Assembly (NCBI GenBank): GCA_008477525.1
Contig: SPDT01000002.1
Location: 2,418,001-2,482,000 of the forward strand
Reading direction: 5' to 3'
From: Hypomyces perniciosus
Taxonomy: Eukaryota > Ascomycota > Sordariomycetes > Hypocreales > Hypocreaceae
DNA: 64,000 bases
Positions within the stretch are counted from its first letter, which is position 1. Every line of letters starts with the position of its first letter. A program made the translations under genes and the position numbers. This document shows positions 27,172 through 41,111 of this stretch, in pieces. Under the pieces are notes generated by a model, which made no database searches, was not told where the DNA came from, and was given only the letters and a program-made list of their open reading frames with translations.

Positions 27172-30100
27172 CGTTAACGACTTTTATTTAGAAGGCTACT
27201 GAGAATTTTAAGCAATATTGCAAGTATATCCGCTATAGTATCCTCTTTTAATAATCCTAACACTCCACCCTTTATTCCACCTCTTCGCTAAAGGCAGGAC
27301 AATAACGGAAATAATAATATAAATGGAAGCAAAGATAAGGATAAAGTTAATAAAACGGAATAACTCTGCATTCATATGAAAGAAGCCTTTTAATATATAG
27401 AAGCCAACTATATAAAACAGGAATAACGCTATTAATACTTAGTTACTGAAAACGCTAGACTTTAGCAGGTAATTCACCAACAGTAAGCAGCCATTATAGA
27501 CTTACAGAACCAAACACTACCCACACCTGATCTAAACCCTATACTAAACCTTAAAGGGAACCGACCTTTAAGGGATTTAAAAGAGTCGCTTAAAATATAA
27601 CCCCTTAAATACTTTAATAGAAATACTATAGCACTTTAACTATTTTTTACTTAACTATATAACTATTTTACCTACTTTTTAACTAGCTTTAGTATAAAGA
27701 CTAGTAAGGTTCTCCTAGCCGCTAAATAACTTAAAAGGAATGCCTTAAAGTAGTTTAAACCTACTTAAAGGGATTTCTTTAATAATAGAGTTAATATTAA
27801 TAAGTAAATGTAAACTATATTCGCTAGTTATAATTGGTTTAAAGAAGAATTAAAAAATGTCTTTAATAATATTAATAAAGAATACACTGTAGAGAATAAA
27901 CTTATAAACTTAGTCTAGAAAAGAAAATATTTTAACTATACTATATACTTTAAAAACTATACTTTTAAAGTTAAATAGGGAAATTCTGCTTTTATTAAAC
28001 GCTTTTACAATAAATTTAAGCTGGAAGTTAAAAGGGAAGCCTATAAATTCTTTTAAGATAAAAGTATTATTAAGTTTATTAAAAAATGCATAAATGCAAA
28101 TAATTTACTTTATAAACTCCATTTAGATATAAAAAAAGGATAACAGTAATCTGGATAAGTTTATAAGTATTAAAGATATGCGAATTAAAGTAAAAAGCAA
28201 TAAGAATATATTGCTAGCTCTAACGATAAGAGACCTGGTTGAATGGATTTAGACGCTATTTAAAAAGGAAAGGTAAAGGTTATCTATTATAACTATAATA
28301 AGCTAGGATACTTTTTAAGGGACTGTAAAGCTTTATAAAAGCCGAGAACTAATAAACCTTAAAAGCCTGCGCCAAAACCTAGATAAAAGGTTAATATAGT
28401 TTTAAAGACTACTGATTATATATTACTTAGCTAGACTATATACTATAATAATAGCTGTTTTATTTATAAATCTAGTAAAGACGGAAGCGGATAGTACCTG
28501 AAATAACCTAGAAAAATATCTATAATAAATTAAAGGGGATACTAGTCGAGACCTGGATCCTTAACTTTTAGAGATATTCTTAGAGAAGATAAAGCGAATA
28601 GGTACTTACTACGCCTGGACAGTTTAACGGAACGAAACCTAGACTCTAGTTATATAAAGTCAGATAAAGATAACAGTATCCTGGACAGATAAATAGTCGC
28701 TGTAATCGACTACTGACATTTTAACTAAATTACTGCAGGCAATAAAGGATAGACCAGCAGCAGTAACTTTAATAATAAAAAAAAGAATAACCCTTTACAA
28801 TATAAACTATTACTATATAGTGCTATACCTTTAGAACTAGAAAATATATTACCTATAAACAGTAACCTTAAGGGTAAACTAAACGAATACCACTTAAACC
28901 TAATTAAAAGAGTTGCTACAGGTATACAACAAAACAGGTTAAACCTACGCCTATACAGATAGCTCTATACGCAAAACAGAGCTAACGATAAGATAGCTAT
29001 CAGAGCTATCCCAGTTGCTCTAGCTATATGTAAAGAACCTGCATATTTCTATATATAAGGAGACTATGCTGCAAATAACCCTATTTATAAAAAGCACTAT
29101 GCTATATCCTGGGTCACTTGCATTATATATAGGTGTATAGTATATTTTCGAGAAAAAGTAAAGTATAATATATTCCTAATTAGAATCCTGTTTTACCCTG
29201 TGGAATAGGTATAGGATTATAACGCTTTCGAAGAATAGATTGTAACTATATGGTATTAAAACCTTAAGATTATTATTATTAAACTAAATACCGAAACCCT
29301 AGAAGAATGTTATCAGCTATAAAGACTTAAGGGATGCAAGTCTAGAGGATATTATATTTACTGCCAGGAGAAATTAATAGAGTGGCATTTCCGCTATAAT
29401 AAAAGGTTTAAGTGCAATTGATAATACTACTTGGAGTGCGATAGCCTAAGGTATGTTATGCATAAGCGAAGCAAGTTGCAGGATTAGCATTTATAACGAG
29501 TTAACGATACCCTATACTTATTGCCGGACTATATATACTATTGGAAGGATAAATACACTGTCTACTTACAGGAAAAGCTCTAAAAGTGGCAAACGTAGAA
29601 GTATATAGGGTATAAACCCACCTTAGAAAATAAAGAGATTAATTAGATTATAAAAGAGCTGCACTAAAACTAGTTTAACTTTATTACCTATAAAAGAACC
29701 GCCTATAATAAAAGAAAGTGGCATTTATTTTAAGGAACCCTAATTAACTGCAAAATTTATATAAGAAAAAAAGAATTGGGAAATAATTAATATTACTAGT
29801 AAAAGGGCTATAGGGTAACGATTAATGAATTATATCTTTTAAAATATTAGATAATAAAAGTGATAATGAAAATTTACTATATTTTAAATTAGAGATAATA
29901 GTTAAAGGATATCGGCTATATATATTAATAGATAGCAGAGCAATAAGCAATTTTATTGCACCTATAACTGTAAATCGTTTACAGTTACTTTAAAAAGAGA
30001 AAACCAGACTGTATTAACTTTATTAGGCAGAAGGAGGAGCCTTTATATATAATAATAGATAGGTTAAGCGAAAGACTAATTATCTTAAACTTGGAATCGC

Positions 30101-30176
30101 TGAATGCAAGGGAGTGGTTCTTTGCGATATAGCGAATATTAATAGGTATAATATTATTCTCGGTTATCTTTGGTTA
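27172..30176 (+). mobile_element. Chromovirus B internal part 1: gag, zinc knuckle, protease
   Basis: RIP-degraded plus-strand coding sequence. A gag-like region spans about 27290-28130. At about 28275-28325 a knuckle reads YYNYNKLGYFLRDCK, a CCHC zinc knuckle whose first two cysteines became Tyr. A spacer of about 1.4 kb (28500-29850) with residual Cys/Trp/His-rich coding signal precedes the protease, seen at about 29925-29975 as LIDSRAISNFIAPITVNRL (the usual D-S-G-A with Gly changed). The copia element interrupts it at 30177. Confidence 0.7.
30172..30176. repeat. TSD GGTTA, left copy, copia element
   Basis: GGTTA is repeated at 36788-36792 immediately beyond the other LTR. Confidence 0.8.
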
Positions 30177-30757
30177 TGTTGAAATAACAAGGTTATACTG
30201 AACCTCATTTAAGTGCAGCTTCTAGGAAGGTGCACCCAACGCAGCAATGAGGAAACGACTGAGAGTCTAGTTGGGTTAACAATGGATAAACAATTGAATT
30301 GTGAACGATCTAATAGCTAGAAGCTATAGAATATCTAGTGTATGTGCGGCTGGTGTAGAAGTGAATTGTATAAACAATAGCTTTATCTTCTATAATAGTC
30401 CTCCGACTAGATAATAGGAATGCGGCGGCAGAATTAGGTTCGTGGCCCTATTCCTATTTTCCGCAAAATTCATTTGTATGGGAAATCGGCCAAATCGACT
30501 TACGGCCATATAGACAGGAAACCATTTTAGTCAGATTTTTCACAATAGCCATTGTGGCCATTGTATTGAGTCTAGGGTAGGCGGGATAGCTGGTCCTAGC
30601 TCAATTGTTATTGTTGAAGATAATAGAAATTTCCTGACTTACACTGAAGTTCCTCCGGAACTTGGTCTTAGCGTCGGGCCTAATTCCGGGTTAAGCTAGA
30701 ATAGGAAGGTTACCCAAATACACTGAAATCCTTACTTTTTAGCCCTCCTTTTTAACA
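30177..30757 (-). repeat. Copia LTR, left in window (3' LTR of the element)
   Basis: 581 bp beginning TGTTGAAATAACA and ending TTTTTAACA. It matches 36207-36787 at the same length. About 17 differences were seen by eye, all transitions. Confidence 0.9.
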
Positions 30758-33700
30758 CTCCCTCTAGAATAGATACTATCCTATATAACTTTAAAGTAGA
30801 TATAGGATCTAGATATAGGAAAGTAACTAGAACATAAAAAAATAAAAAAAATAAAAAGGATAGCTAATATAGCTAGGGATAAAATAATAAGGATAGCTAA
30901 ATAGCTATAAAATAGCTACTAGCTATAAGAAGGGTAAGAACCTTAGGTATATACCTTAGGTAAAATCTTGAGATTAAGGAGATTTATAAAATTCCTTAAT
31001 TTTAGACCTGGAAGAGGCTTAGTAAGCCTGTCAGCAACCATTTTACTGGTTTCCAGATAGCTGACTGTAATAACACTATTTTTAACCTGTTCCCTAATAT
31101 AATTAAACCGCAATAGAGTATGTTTTGTTCGATTATGAAGGGTAGGGTTATTTAAGGTAGAAATAGCACCTTCGTTGTCGTTAAGTAGAGAGATTGGCTG
31201 TTTAATTGGTCAATCTACCTTTTTATATAGGCCAATAAGCCACTGAATCTCCCTGGTAGCTTCTATAAGAGCTATGAACTCTGCTTTTAGCGTAGAAAGA
31301 CAGATAGTTAAGCCCCTTTTTGATTTCCAGCTAATTGGCCTATTAGCAACTATAATAACATAGCTATAAGTCGATTTGCTTGATTCTTTATCCCCAGCAA
31401 AATCACTATCGCAATAACTAATAGGTATAGGACTAGATTTTCTAGTATATTGAATAGCTAGATCCTAGGTACTATTTAAATACTGTAATAGGTTGCGGGC
31501 TGCGTTTAAGTGCTCTTTATAAGGGCTTTGAAATTGTCTAGCTAGCCACTAGACTGGAAAGCTAGTATCTACTTAAGTATAAATTGTTAAGTAGATAATA
31601 GTACCAATAATAGCTTAAAAAAGCTTAGTATTAGCTTTATCCAGTTTAGTTATAGTCTTATTAGCTAAAATAGAGGGCTGCAGGGGTAATTGGATAGGCT
31701 TAGAGTTTTGAAGGTTAAAAAACTCTATAGCTTTAGTAATATACTGTTTCTGGGAAAGCTAAAAAAGGCCTCTTTTTCTATCCTTAACTATCTAAACCTT
31801 TAAAAAGAAAGAGGCAGGGCCTCTATCTTCTATAGCATAGACCTTATTAAAAGCTAGCTTTAGCTGGGCTATAGCTTCTTTATCTGGTCTAATAAGAAGA
31901 CAGTTATCTATATAAGTAATAATAAAAATACTGTTATTTGGATTATAGAGAATAGCAGAGTTAGAAATTAAAGGATTATATCCTAGTTTATTTCCTAAGG
32001 CTTGTAGAGCCTGTTGCCATTCTCTAGGGGACTGTTTCAGGCTGTAAAGAGCTTTCTGTAACTGAATAACCTGATCTATATCAGGGTTATAACCTAGCTT
32101 TTTAAGAATAGACTTAATCTTAGGGGAAGCTTAACTGGCATAGTCTTTAAATCCTTTAGGAAAGTTGAGGAAGATAGTTTCCTTAAGTATCCCGTTAAGG
32201 AATGCACTAATAAAGTCGATTTGTTTGATTTCCCAGTTATAGATAGTAGCTAGGGCTAATAGGAGCCGCCAGGTAGAAGGAACAGCTGTTGAGGCGAATG
32301 TTTGGTTGAAATCTATTCCTTCTAGTTGTTGAAAACCCCTAGCAACTAGCCTAGCTTTAAATTTTACTATTCTATTATTCTGGTCTTTCTTAGTCTTTAA
32401 AACTAATCGACTAGTAATAGGATTCCTGCCTTTAAGAATGCTATTACGCTTAATAAAAGTAAAGGTGTATTGTTTGACTAGCTAGTCAAATTCGCTATAA
32501 ATCGCTCCTAGCCACTTAGTTTTATTAGGACTACGAAGTACTTACTTAAGCGTTTATGGGTCTTATGCTGCAGCAGCTGGAAAGGCTAGCTTTCTAACGC
32601 TATTATAGAGAAAATAGGATATATCTATATCTATAGGATCCTCTATAACTGCAGAGTCTTGTATAACTGGTATAGGAATAGGGGGAATAGTAGTGGGTAC
32701 TCCCTCTAGAATAAGGTTAAAGAGTAAGGGATTAATATCCTGAGAGCTAGGAATCATTTGATCTATAGAATCTAGCTCTATTTCTCCCTTTAATTCCTTA
32801 TTATCCTAACCTGTAGTAGGCTCTAGGATTTAAAGCTCAGGAATCTTATCTTTATACAGCTTTATAGTTAACGATTTAAAGACTGTATATCTAGTTGGAA
32901 TATAGATAAGATAGGTATTACTACCTAAGACTGCTAGTAGTCTCCCAGTTTCAGTCCTAGGGGCTAATTTATAGCCCTTGGCCCTTCGTTCTTATAGAAC
33001 GAATACCTTACAATAAAAGCCAATAATCCTATATCTTCGCAGATCAGGTTTATAATCCTTATTAAGGTCTAGGTCTTTATACAATTCTTGATAGGGGGTA
33101 AAGTCCCTATTAGTAATAGCCGTATAGTTAACTAATTTAAGAACTATAGTAATAATAAAATTCCAGAGATATAGCAGCAGGTTAGCTGCTATAATAGTAG
33201 CCCGTAGCCTATTTAATAAAACTCTAATAAAGCATTCTATTAAACCATTCTATTCATGAATATAAGGGCTGCTATAGGAATATATAATTCCTAAAGAAAA
33301 GAACCAGGTCTAAAGTTCCTAATTAATTTCCTTTCCGCTATTGTAATGAAATTCCTTAAGATACCGGTTATACTGCGTTTTCAGGCTATTTATAAAGCCT
33401 TGTATAGTAGCTAAAAGGGTAGGTCCACTATGATCTCTTAAAAGGAATAGCTACCTATATCTTGATTTTCTATCGATAATTAAAAGACTAATAGGGGCCT
33501 TATTATAAGGCACTGGCTTTATAGAGAAAGTATCAGCTTCTAGACGATCTAGAGAGGCTAGTGGATTGGGAATTGGCTTTGAATTAAGCCTCCTAATAGC
33601 TTTTCCTTTATTATACGCTAGGCAATGGAATTCAGTCTCTTTAATAGAATTAAAGTTAGGAATTCCAGTAGTTATTTTAGCAGTCTTCTTCAGTAGACTT

Positions 33701-36206
33701 AAACTAATATAACCTAGTCTTTTATGCTATAAGAGGGCTAGCTTTAGCAGCTTGTGGCTAGGACTAGTAATAGTCTCTCCCTCTGGTTCAGATAGCTCAA
33801 CAACTTCTAGATGTTCAGTAATAGAGGATTCCCTAGGCACACGGGGCCTTTCCTCTATAAGGGTATCCTCTATAGGCTTATTCCCCCCTATTTCCTTAGG
33901 CAATAGGGGTATACGAGGCCCGTCTTCCTCCACTTGGCCTGGGGTTTCAGGGAGTTCAGAGAGATCCTTTCCTTTAGGATTATTCTTCTTTATAAGCCTA
34001 GGACTAGATCTAGTTGGTTGTTTTTTCGAAGCTGTTGCTTCTGGAATAGCGATATATTCCCGAGCCTTTTCCTTGCTGATAGTAGGAATTTAAACCTGTA
34101 TAGAGCTAGAAGCTCTATAAGTATTTATATGGCTGTATAGTGTGGTATATCCTTTAATTGTAAGGAAAAAACCATATTTTAAGGGATTTAATAGTCCTAT
34201 TGGCTGTATAGTTTTTGTAAAAAGAGTATTATACTGTATATATCCTCTAGCTTAGTAATACCTTAAACCACTTATAAGGTTTACATCTAGCTGTAGGCAA
34301 TAGAGGGTATTTAGCAATTTTATCTTTTTATAGTTATTATCCTTATTAAGGATATTAAAAGTGGCTATACCTATTCCCTTAAGGGTAACAGGGCCCCCGC
34401 CAGTATAGATAACACCTAGGTCCCCGTTATTAGGTCTATAGTCTGTAAACCATTTCCTAGAATTAACTATATGAACTATAGATCCAGTATTATATAATAG
34501 ACTATCCTGAATAGAGAGTCTAGGGGGTTTAGGTTTTTTAGAAGATTTAGAAGGCTTAAAAGGCTTTTTGCCTTTTTTAGCGTTTAGGGCTTGTAGAAGG
34601 TCTCGATTATTATCTATACTATTAATAGATTCAGTAAAGGACTCTTCTGATAGCTCTTCTGAGCTATACTCCCTAGTAGCTAGATGATATATGCTAGCAA
34701 AAGCAGTATCCTCTGTGGTTTGCTTCTGGTTTTATTGGTTCTGATTTTTCTGATTCTTCTAATTTCCTTGATTCTTCTAATTTCCTTTCCTTTTATTAGA
34801 ATTAGAAGCTGGCTTTTAATTAGGGGACTTAAAAGGGCCCGAGGCTTTATTAACCCTATATACAGTAGAAGATAGATTCCTAGTCTCTTCTAATATATCT
34901 GCTATAAGAAACTGAATGTTAAAACCTTCAGTTGATTGCCTAATAGCTCTACTAGATTTAATGGTTCCTCTAATTCTTTTAGCCTATTAAGGATAAGTCT
35001 TTTCTAAGGAATTTAAATATTGATTTACTTAGTCTAGCATATTAATATTAACCTTTAAAATAGCTAGCTTAGCTAATAAGCCGTTAAAAGTAGCATTAAA
35101 TTCAGCTAAAGATCCTTTATAATTACTATAATTTAATAAGTGAAATTCCCTATAGAGGGAATCTCTTTGCAGAGTATTAGAGTAACTATATTGTCTCTTT
35201 AATGCTAAAAATACTTCTTTTAGGCTTTAAATCCAAGCAATGGATGCAGCAGGAATAGCTGTTAAACTATCCCTAATTAGTATAAGTAATAGGGCCTGTT
35301 CTGAATCAGATAAGGAATCAGCAACTATAGGATTTTCTATAAAAGTATAGTAATCTATAGCCTTTAGTATAATACTTAGGGACTGTTTCCACTGATCAAA
35401 GTTATTAGGGCCTACTAGCTTATAGCTTTCTGGAAAGCTATAGACCTTTTTTAATGCCTCTTTAATAAGACTACTATTTAGAGTAGAAATAGTATTCTGG
35501 GGTTAAGGAATAGATGGAAATGGAACCTGGACTGGTATAGGAATAGGAGTAGGGGCTTGTATTGGCACTGGTATAGGGGCTACAGGATCAATTTCTATTG
35601 GACTAGTAGTCCGTTGAGATTGAAGACCTGAAATAGCAGCAGCTAGGCTAGCTAGCGTGTTATTTAGCTGAGTCATAGTGTTATTCTGACCCTCTAGCTG
35701 TGCCTTAACTGTCTCAGTAAGAGCCCTCTGTGCCTGAAGCTCTTGTTCTATATTCTGTACCTGAATAAATAGATCCCTTTGCTGCTAGGGAGAGCTATTA
35801 TCCTCAATTGAGGAAATAGGGCTACTAGGAGCCTTAATAGGTCGACTTATACTGCTGTCAGGCCTATATCCTATCAAGATAGGGAAAATACTATATAGTA
35901 TATATCAATCACTAAAAATAGTGAAAATAGTAGCAGTACTACTATAACTGCAACAGTATTTGCAGTAGAAGCCTAGGAATAGCTTCTAATAGCCAAAATC
36001 CTAAAAGTGCTAATGTAAGCACTAGGATAAGCACTATAAAAACCCGCTATAAGTGCTGTAGTAGCGCTAGGGGAAGTGCTGTAAATACTAGGATAAGCAC
36101 TATAAAAACCCGCTATAAGTGCTATAGTAGCGCTAGGGGAAGTGCTGTAACCACTAGAAAAATCCACTAATAGAGACCCGAGGAAAACTCTCCCGGGCTT
36201 ATAACC
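30758..36206 (-). mobile_element. Ty1/copia-like gag-pol, minus strand, lightly degraded
   Basis: Reading the minus strand from 36206 downwards, the order is that of copia elements. Gag lies at about 35900-34700, with a Thr/Ile/Pro-rich start and a retrotransposon gag core. A protease-like region is near 34400-34500 and integrase at about 34000-33000, including the block ATIIAANLLLYLWN. Reverse transcriptase is at about 32560-31650. RNase H at about 31420-30990 shows YCDSDFAGDKESSKSTYSYV and SLLNDNEGAISTLNNP. Scattered stops (TAG for CAG or TGG) and frame breaks make it inactive, but much less damaged than its host element, so it arrived last. Confidence 0.85.
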
Positions 36207-36787
36207 TGTTGAAATAATAAGGTTATACTGAACCTCATTTAAGTGCAGCTTCTAGGAAGGTGCACCCAACGCAGCAATGAGGAAACGACTGAGAGTCTAG
36301 TTGGGTTAACAATGGATGAACAATTGAATTGTAAACGATCTAATAGCTAGAAGCTATAGAATATCTAGTGTATGTGCGGCTGGTGTAGAAGTGAATTGTA
36401 TAAACAATAGCTTTGTCTTCTATAATAGTCCTCTGACTAGATAATAGGAATGCGGCGGCAGAATTGGGTTCGTGGCCCTATTCCTATTTTCCGCAAAATT
36501 CATTTGTATGGGAAATCGGCCAAATCGACTCACGGCCATACAAACAGGAAACCATTTTAGTCAGATTTTTCACAATAGCCATTGTGGCCATTGTATTGAG
36601 TCTAGGGTAGGCGGGATAGCTGGTCCTAGCTCAATTGTTATCGTTGAAGATAACAGAAATTTCCTGACTTACACCGAAGTTCCTCCGGAACTCGGTCCTA
36701 GCGTCGGGCCTAATTCCGGGTCAAGCCAGAATAGGAAGGTTACCTAAATACACTGAAATCCTTACTTTTTAGCCCTCCTTTTTAACA
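36207..36787 (-). repeat. Copia LTR, right in window (5' LTR of the element)
   Basis: 581 bp, same ends as 30177-30757. The internal gag-pol is read away from it on the minus strand. Confidence 0.9.
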
Positions 36788-36792
36788 GGTTA
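36788..36792. repeat. TSD GGTTA, right copy, copia element
   Basis: Matches 30172-30176 and directly follows the LTR end. Confidence 0.8.
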
Positions 36793-39700
36793 AAATGCAA
36801 TAACCCTGATATCGACTAGGAGAACAGCTAGCTTCGTTAGCGCGATAGTAAAACTCCCCTAGCAATTAAAACTATTAGAAAGGCCTTAGCTGCAGGGCAG
36901 AAATCCTGTATAAAACCTTTAAGTATATTAAAGAAAGGGATTAAAAAAGTTACTTTTAATTTAATTATAAAAACAATCTACCTGAGAATAAGACTTAAAT
37001 AAAGTAAAGGAAAGGATAAATGAATCTGAAGAATAGTTGCCTTTTTACAGAAAGCATTTAATAATATTAACGAAATGCTTAAGATAAAAAGCCCCGAAAT
37101 AGCAGTGTTACTAGAATGGCTGCAGAATATCCTTAAAGAATACCGGAAATATAATAAGCTATTTAAGGAAACACTTAACACGAAACTACCAGAATACAGC
37201 TAATAAAACTATATAATTAAGCTTAAGGATAGTGCAAGCACTACCTTTTATAAGATTTATAATCTAAATAAAAAAGAGCTTAAAAGCCTATGCAATTATT
37301 TAGATAATATATTAGCTAAAAGGTATATTTAACCCTCTTTATTGGAAGCAGGCTATCCTGTTATATTTATATTAAAGAAAGGAGGTAAACTACAGTTAGT
37401 TATAGATTACTAATAACTTAATAAAGCTACTGTTAAGGATAGAACTCCATTACTATTAATTATAGAATTAAAGGATAGACTATATAGGAAAAAGTGGTTT
37501 ATAATACTAGACCTTAAAAGCGCTTATAACCTTATCTAAATTAAAAAGGGATATAAATAAATAACCGCCTTTTAAACTAAATATAGCTTATTCGAATACT
37601 TAGTTATGCCTTTCAGCCTTACTAATACCCTTGCAATATTTTAAAAGATAATTAATAATATATTGAAAGAGTACCTCGATATCTTTATAGTTATTTACTT
37701 AAATAATATCCTGATCTTTTTAGATACCTTTAAAAAATATAAGGTATATATCTATAAAGTATTACAGATACTATAAAATATTAAATTACTTATAGAACTA
37801 GAGAAATGCAAATTCTATATATAGAAAGTTACTTTCTTAAGTATATTATTACCTTTAGAGAAATTTATATAAATTTATTAAAAGTATAAACAGTATAAGA
37901 TTAGCCTATACTTATAATAGTTAAGGAAATCTAAAGCTTTTTAAGACTTGCCAACTATTATTAATAATTTATTAAAAACTATAGAAGTATTGTATAAATT
38001 CTCTATAAACTTACTAAAAAGGATTAAAAGTTTCTATAGGTACTAGATATATAGGATATATTTAATAAACTTAAGTAGCTTATTTTAAAAGAACTTATAT
38101 TTATTATATTTAACCTATTTAAAGAAATAAAAGTTGAAATAGACGCTTCTAACTTTACTGTAAGAGCTTAATTTAGTCAGAAAGATAAGAACGGCAAGCT
38201 ATGCCCTATTGCCTTTTACTTTAAAGCATTATATAGCGCAGAATTAAACTACTTAATATATAATAAAGAATTCCTTGCTATTATTCTTACATTTAAGGAA
38301 TAGCGATACTATTTATTAAAAGGAATATATAAGGTTAAGGTATATATTGACTATAAGAATATTGTGTATTTCGTGATAGTTTAATAACTCTTTAGAAGAT
38401 AGATCTGCTATATAGAATACTTTTTAGAATTCGACTATATCCTAATCTACTAGAAGGGATCCGAGAATAGATAAGTAAACGCGCTTAGCAGATAAGCTGA
38501 CTATAACTAGGGAAAGATTAAGTATACTGGGCAGATTTTAGAGTAGACCCTTAAAGGATATTACTAATAAATGGCACTTTGAGCTATATATAAAGTATCC
38601 AGTAATAATACTATACTTTAATGCATTAAAGAGTATTATGCTATTTGGGATAATGATAGATTCCTAGAAGATATAGAGTTTAACGATAAAAGGACTCGAC
38701 AATAAAATAAAAAGATCTGGATCTTAGACAAACTCTAGAAAAATATAGTTATAGAAGTTTATTAACACCTAGTATATAGATATAAAGGTATTCGCAAAAC
38801 CTGTGAATAAATATAAAGGTACTTTAAGTTTTAAGGATTTAAGAAAGTAGTGCAAGATGTTGTCTCTCGCTATATAATTTATAGAACAGTTAAACCCTTG
38901 AAATATAAACTATACAGTAAACTCTAACCTTTGCTAGTACTGGAATGGCTATAAGAATTAATTTTATTAAACTTTATTATTAAACTACTACTATTTATTA
39001 AACTAGGAATAAAGATTAAGTATAATAGTATTTTAATAATTATAGATTAATTTATTAAATACTTTTACTTCTTTTTATATAAAAAAGTAATAAATATAAA
39101 AATATTAGCTTATATATTTTTGCAATTTATTGCAGCTAATTATATAATTCTAGCCGAGATTATTTCTAACTGAAAATCAACTTTTGCATCTAAATTCTAG
39201 TAAGTATTTATAAATTAATTAGGTATAAATTATAAGCTTAGCACTGTATATTACCTATAGACAGATAGTTAAACAGAATGCATTAACTCGATTGTTAAAG
39301 TTTATTTAAAAAGTTATATTAACTTTAATTAAGATAATTAAGTAAAGAAGCTATTAATTGTATAGATATCCTATAATAGTAATATTTCAGAGTTAACTAG
39401 ACTTAGCCTTATATATACTAAGTATAGCTTTACGCTAAATATATATAGAGCGCTAAGGAAAGGCCTATATATCGATAAAGTATAAATTAAAGCTAAAGAT
39501 ATAAAGCAGTTATATAAAGAAATGCAGGTATACCTCTACTTTATATAAAAAAGAATAAAAAAGTATATTAATAAGTATAAATTAAAGGGATTAATCTTTA
39601 AAGAGGGAGATATAGTCTACTTACACTAATATTTGCTAGGAAAAAAGACCGCGAATATTAAAATAACGCAACCAAGCAATAAATTAGATTTTAAAAAACT

Positions 39701-40718
39701 TAAACCTTACCCGGTTAAAAAGGTTATTTCAGAAGTCACTTATAAATTTATATTACTAGACAGTATCTGAATTTACCTAGTATTTTATATTTTACTACTC
39801 GAAAAAGCATTATAAGACAAATTAAAAAATAAACCAATTATAAACTCAATTAAAGTCCTACTAGTTAAAAAAGAATATAAAATTAAGGAAATTAATGCTA
39901 TAAAAATAAAAAACAATAAATGCTAGTATTTAATTAAATGGAAAAACTATAAAGAAAAATATAACTCCTGGGAACTTAAGGAATACCTTAAACACTCCTA
40001 GACGACTCTGTAATAATTCCACCAAAATCTTAGCCTATTAACGACAGATCGAGTAACCTAAAGGCAGTCCAATCAATCACGTCAACAGCCCTAAAGGAAT
40101 ACACATTAATAGCAGCTTCTACTTCACGACATTCTGCCTCGTCCAACTCGTCCAGAGATTTAAGACCACGCTAAACCATCTCGTAACCACAAGACACCAC
40201 AGACCAATGCTATTGCCTCAAGCGCGCCAACTTCGCAAAAGCCTCATTCACCTCTTATTAAGCGCGGAGTAAATGAGCCTTAGTCTCTTCTTCTTTCTGC
40301 TCTATCTTTTACTTCTCTAAAATTATATATTGCGCTACACTATAAATTAGAAAAATCCCACAAAAATTAACAAAAAATAAACCTGCAGAAAGTGTAATGC
40401 CGGAACTATTGCATAAACGACCTCGCTGCATACATTTACTATAACGTGAATTATCTGCAATTATCTTATAAGAAAGATTGCGACTGTGGCAGAATAAACA
40501 AGGCATAACAAAATTACTAGTAGCCTTAATTAATGAAAAAAGAGCCAGGCGCTATTCAGTCTTATAAAAACGAGATTTCGCTACGCGACCTAATATTCTA
40601 TTAGCAGAAAATACAAAACACAAGATAAAGGCACCACACCTATAAACTGTAAGGGACAGCGGTATTTATAGAGGAACCAATAGGTTTTAGGGATAAGACC
40701 AATAGGAGGGGGACATTA
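36793..40718 (+). mobile_element. Chromovirus B internal part 2: RT, RNase H, integrase, chromodomain
   Basis: Continuation of the element after the copia insertion. Reverse transcriptase at about 37370-37900 shows VIDY..LNKATVKDRTPLL, ILDLKSAYNLI and the catalytic region as IVIYLNNILIF (Y-x-D-D changed by G-to-A mutation to Y-L-N-N). RNase H at about 38110-38500 shows VEIDASNFTVRA. The integrase zinc and core region is at about 38750-39500. At about 39870-40005 a chromodomain can be read (IKEINAIKIKNNKC followed by YLIKWKNYKEKYNSWELKEY), placing the element in the chromoviruses, which target heterochromatin. A purine-rich tract (ATAGGAGGGGGACA) precedes the 3' LTR. Many stops throughout. Confidence 0.85.
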
Positions 40719-41106
40719 TATCACGACCCGACCATTATAAGAATATAACATGGTATATACCCGGGGGAACCTCGGATAGATAAACCAATCAGCATTAAAT
40801 TACTCGGGTTACCATAAACTATAAAGTAATCCTAATAAGCCAATAGAAAGACTTACTATGGATCGTTAAGAAAACAAGTGTAATCTAAGGTAATCTAAGA
40901 TTATTCCCTTTATATATATATACGACTAGCTTATTACTCATTTAATATAGTTACTTAAACAGTCGTTAATAATTGCATTTACCAGAACCGCCTATTCTAC
41001 AGAATTATAACTACATTACCCTGCTTAGTATTCATCCCTAACCTCTCTGTTAACATAAACCCACAAACCCCGGTTTATCCCTTGAAAATCAACCCGGATC
41101 GTTACA
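40719..41106 (+). repeat. Chromovirus B 3' LTR (388 bp)
   Basis: It starts TATCACGACCCG and ends GGATCGTTACA. Its partner is 26784-27171, and the differences I saw are transitions only. Confidence 0.85.
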
Positions 41107-41111
41107 TGTTG
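41107..41111. repeat. TSD TGTTG, right copy, chromovirus B
   Basis: Identical to 26779-26783. After it, the reading of chromovirus A integrase resumes. Confidence 0.8.

Noticed and set aside
34684..34875. Hydrophobic plus-strand frame within the copia element
   Set aside because: It is the antisense of an Asn/Gln/Lys-rich gag segment on the minus strand.
35990..36160. Tandem repeat GCACTATAAAAACCCGCTATAA in the copia leader as a separate satellite
   Set aside because: It is a two- to three-copy repeat within the element's leader region between its LTR and gag, so it is part of the element.
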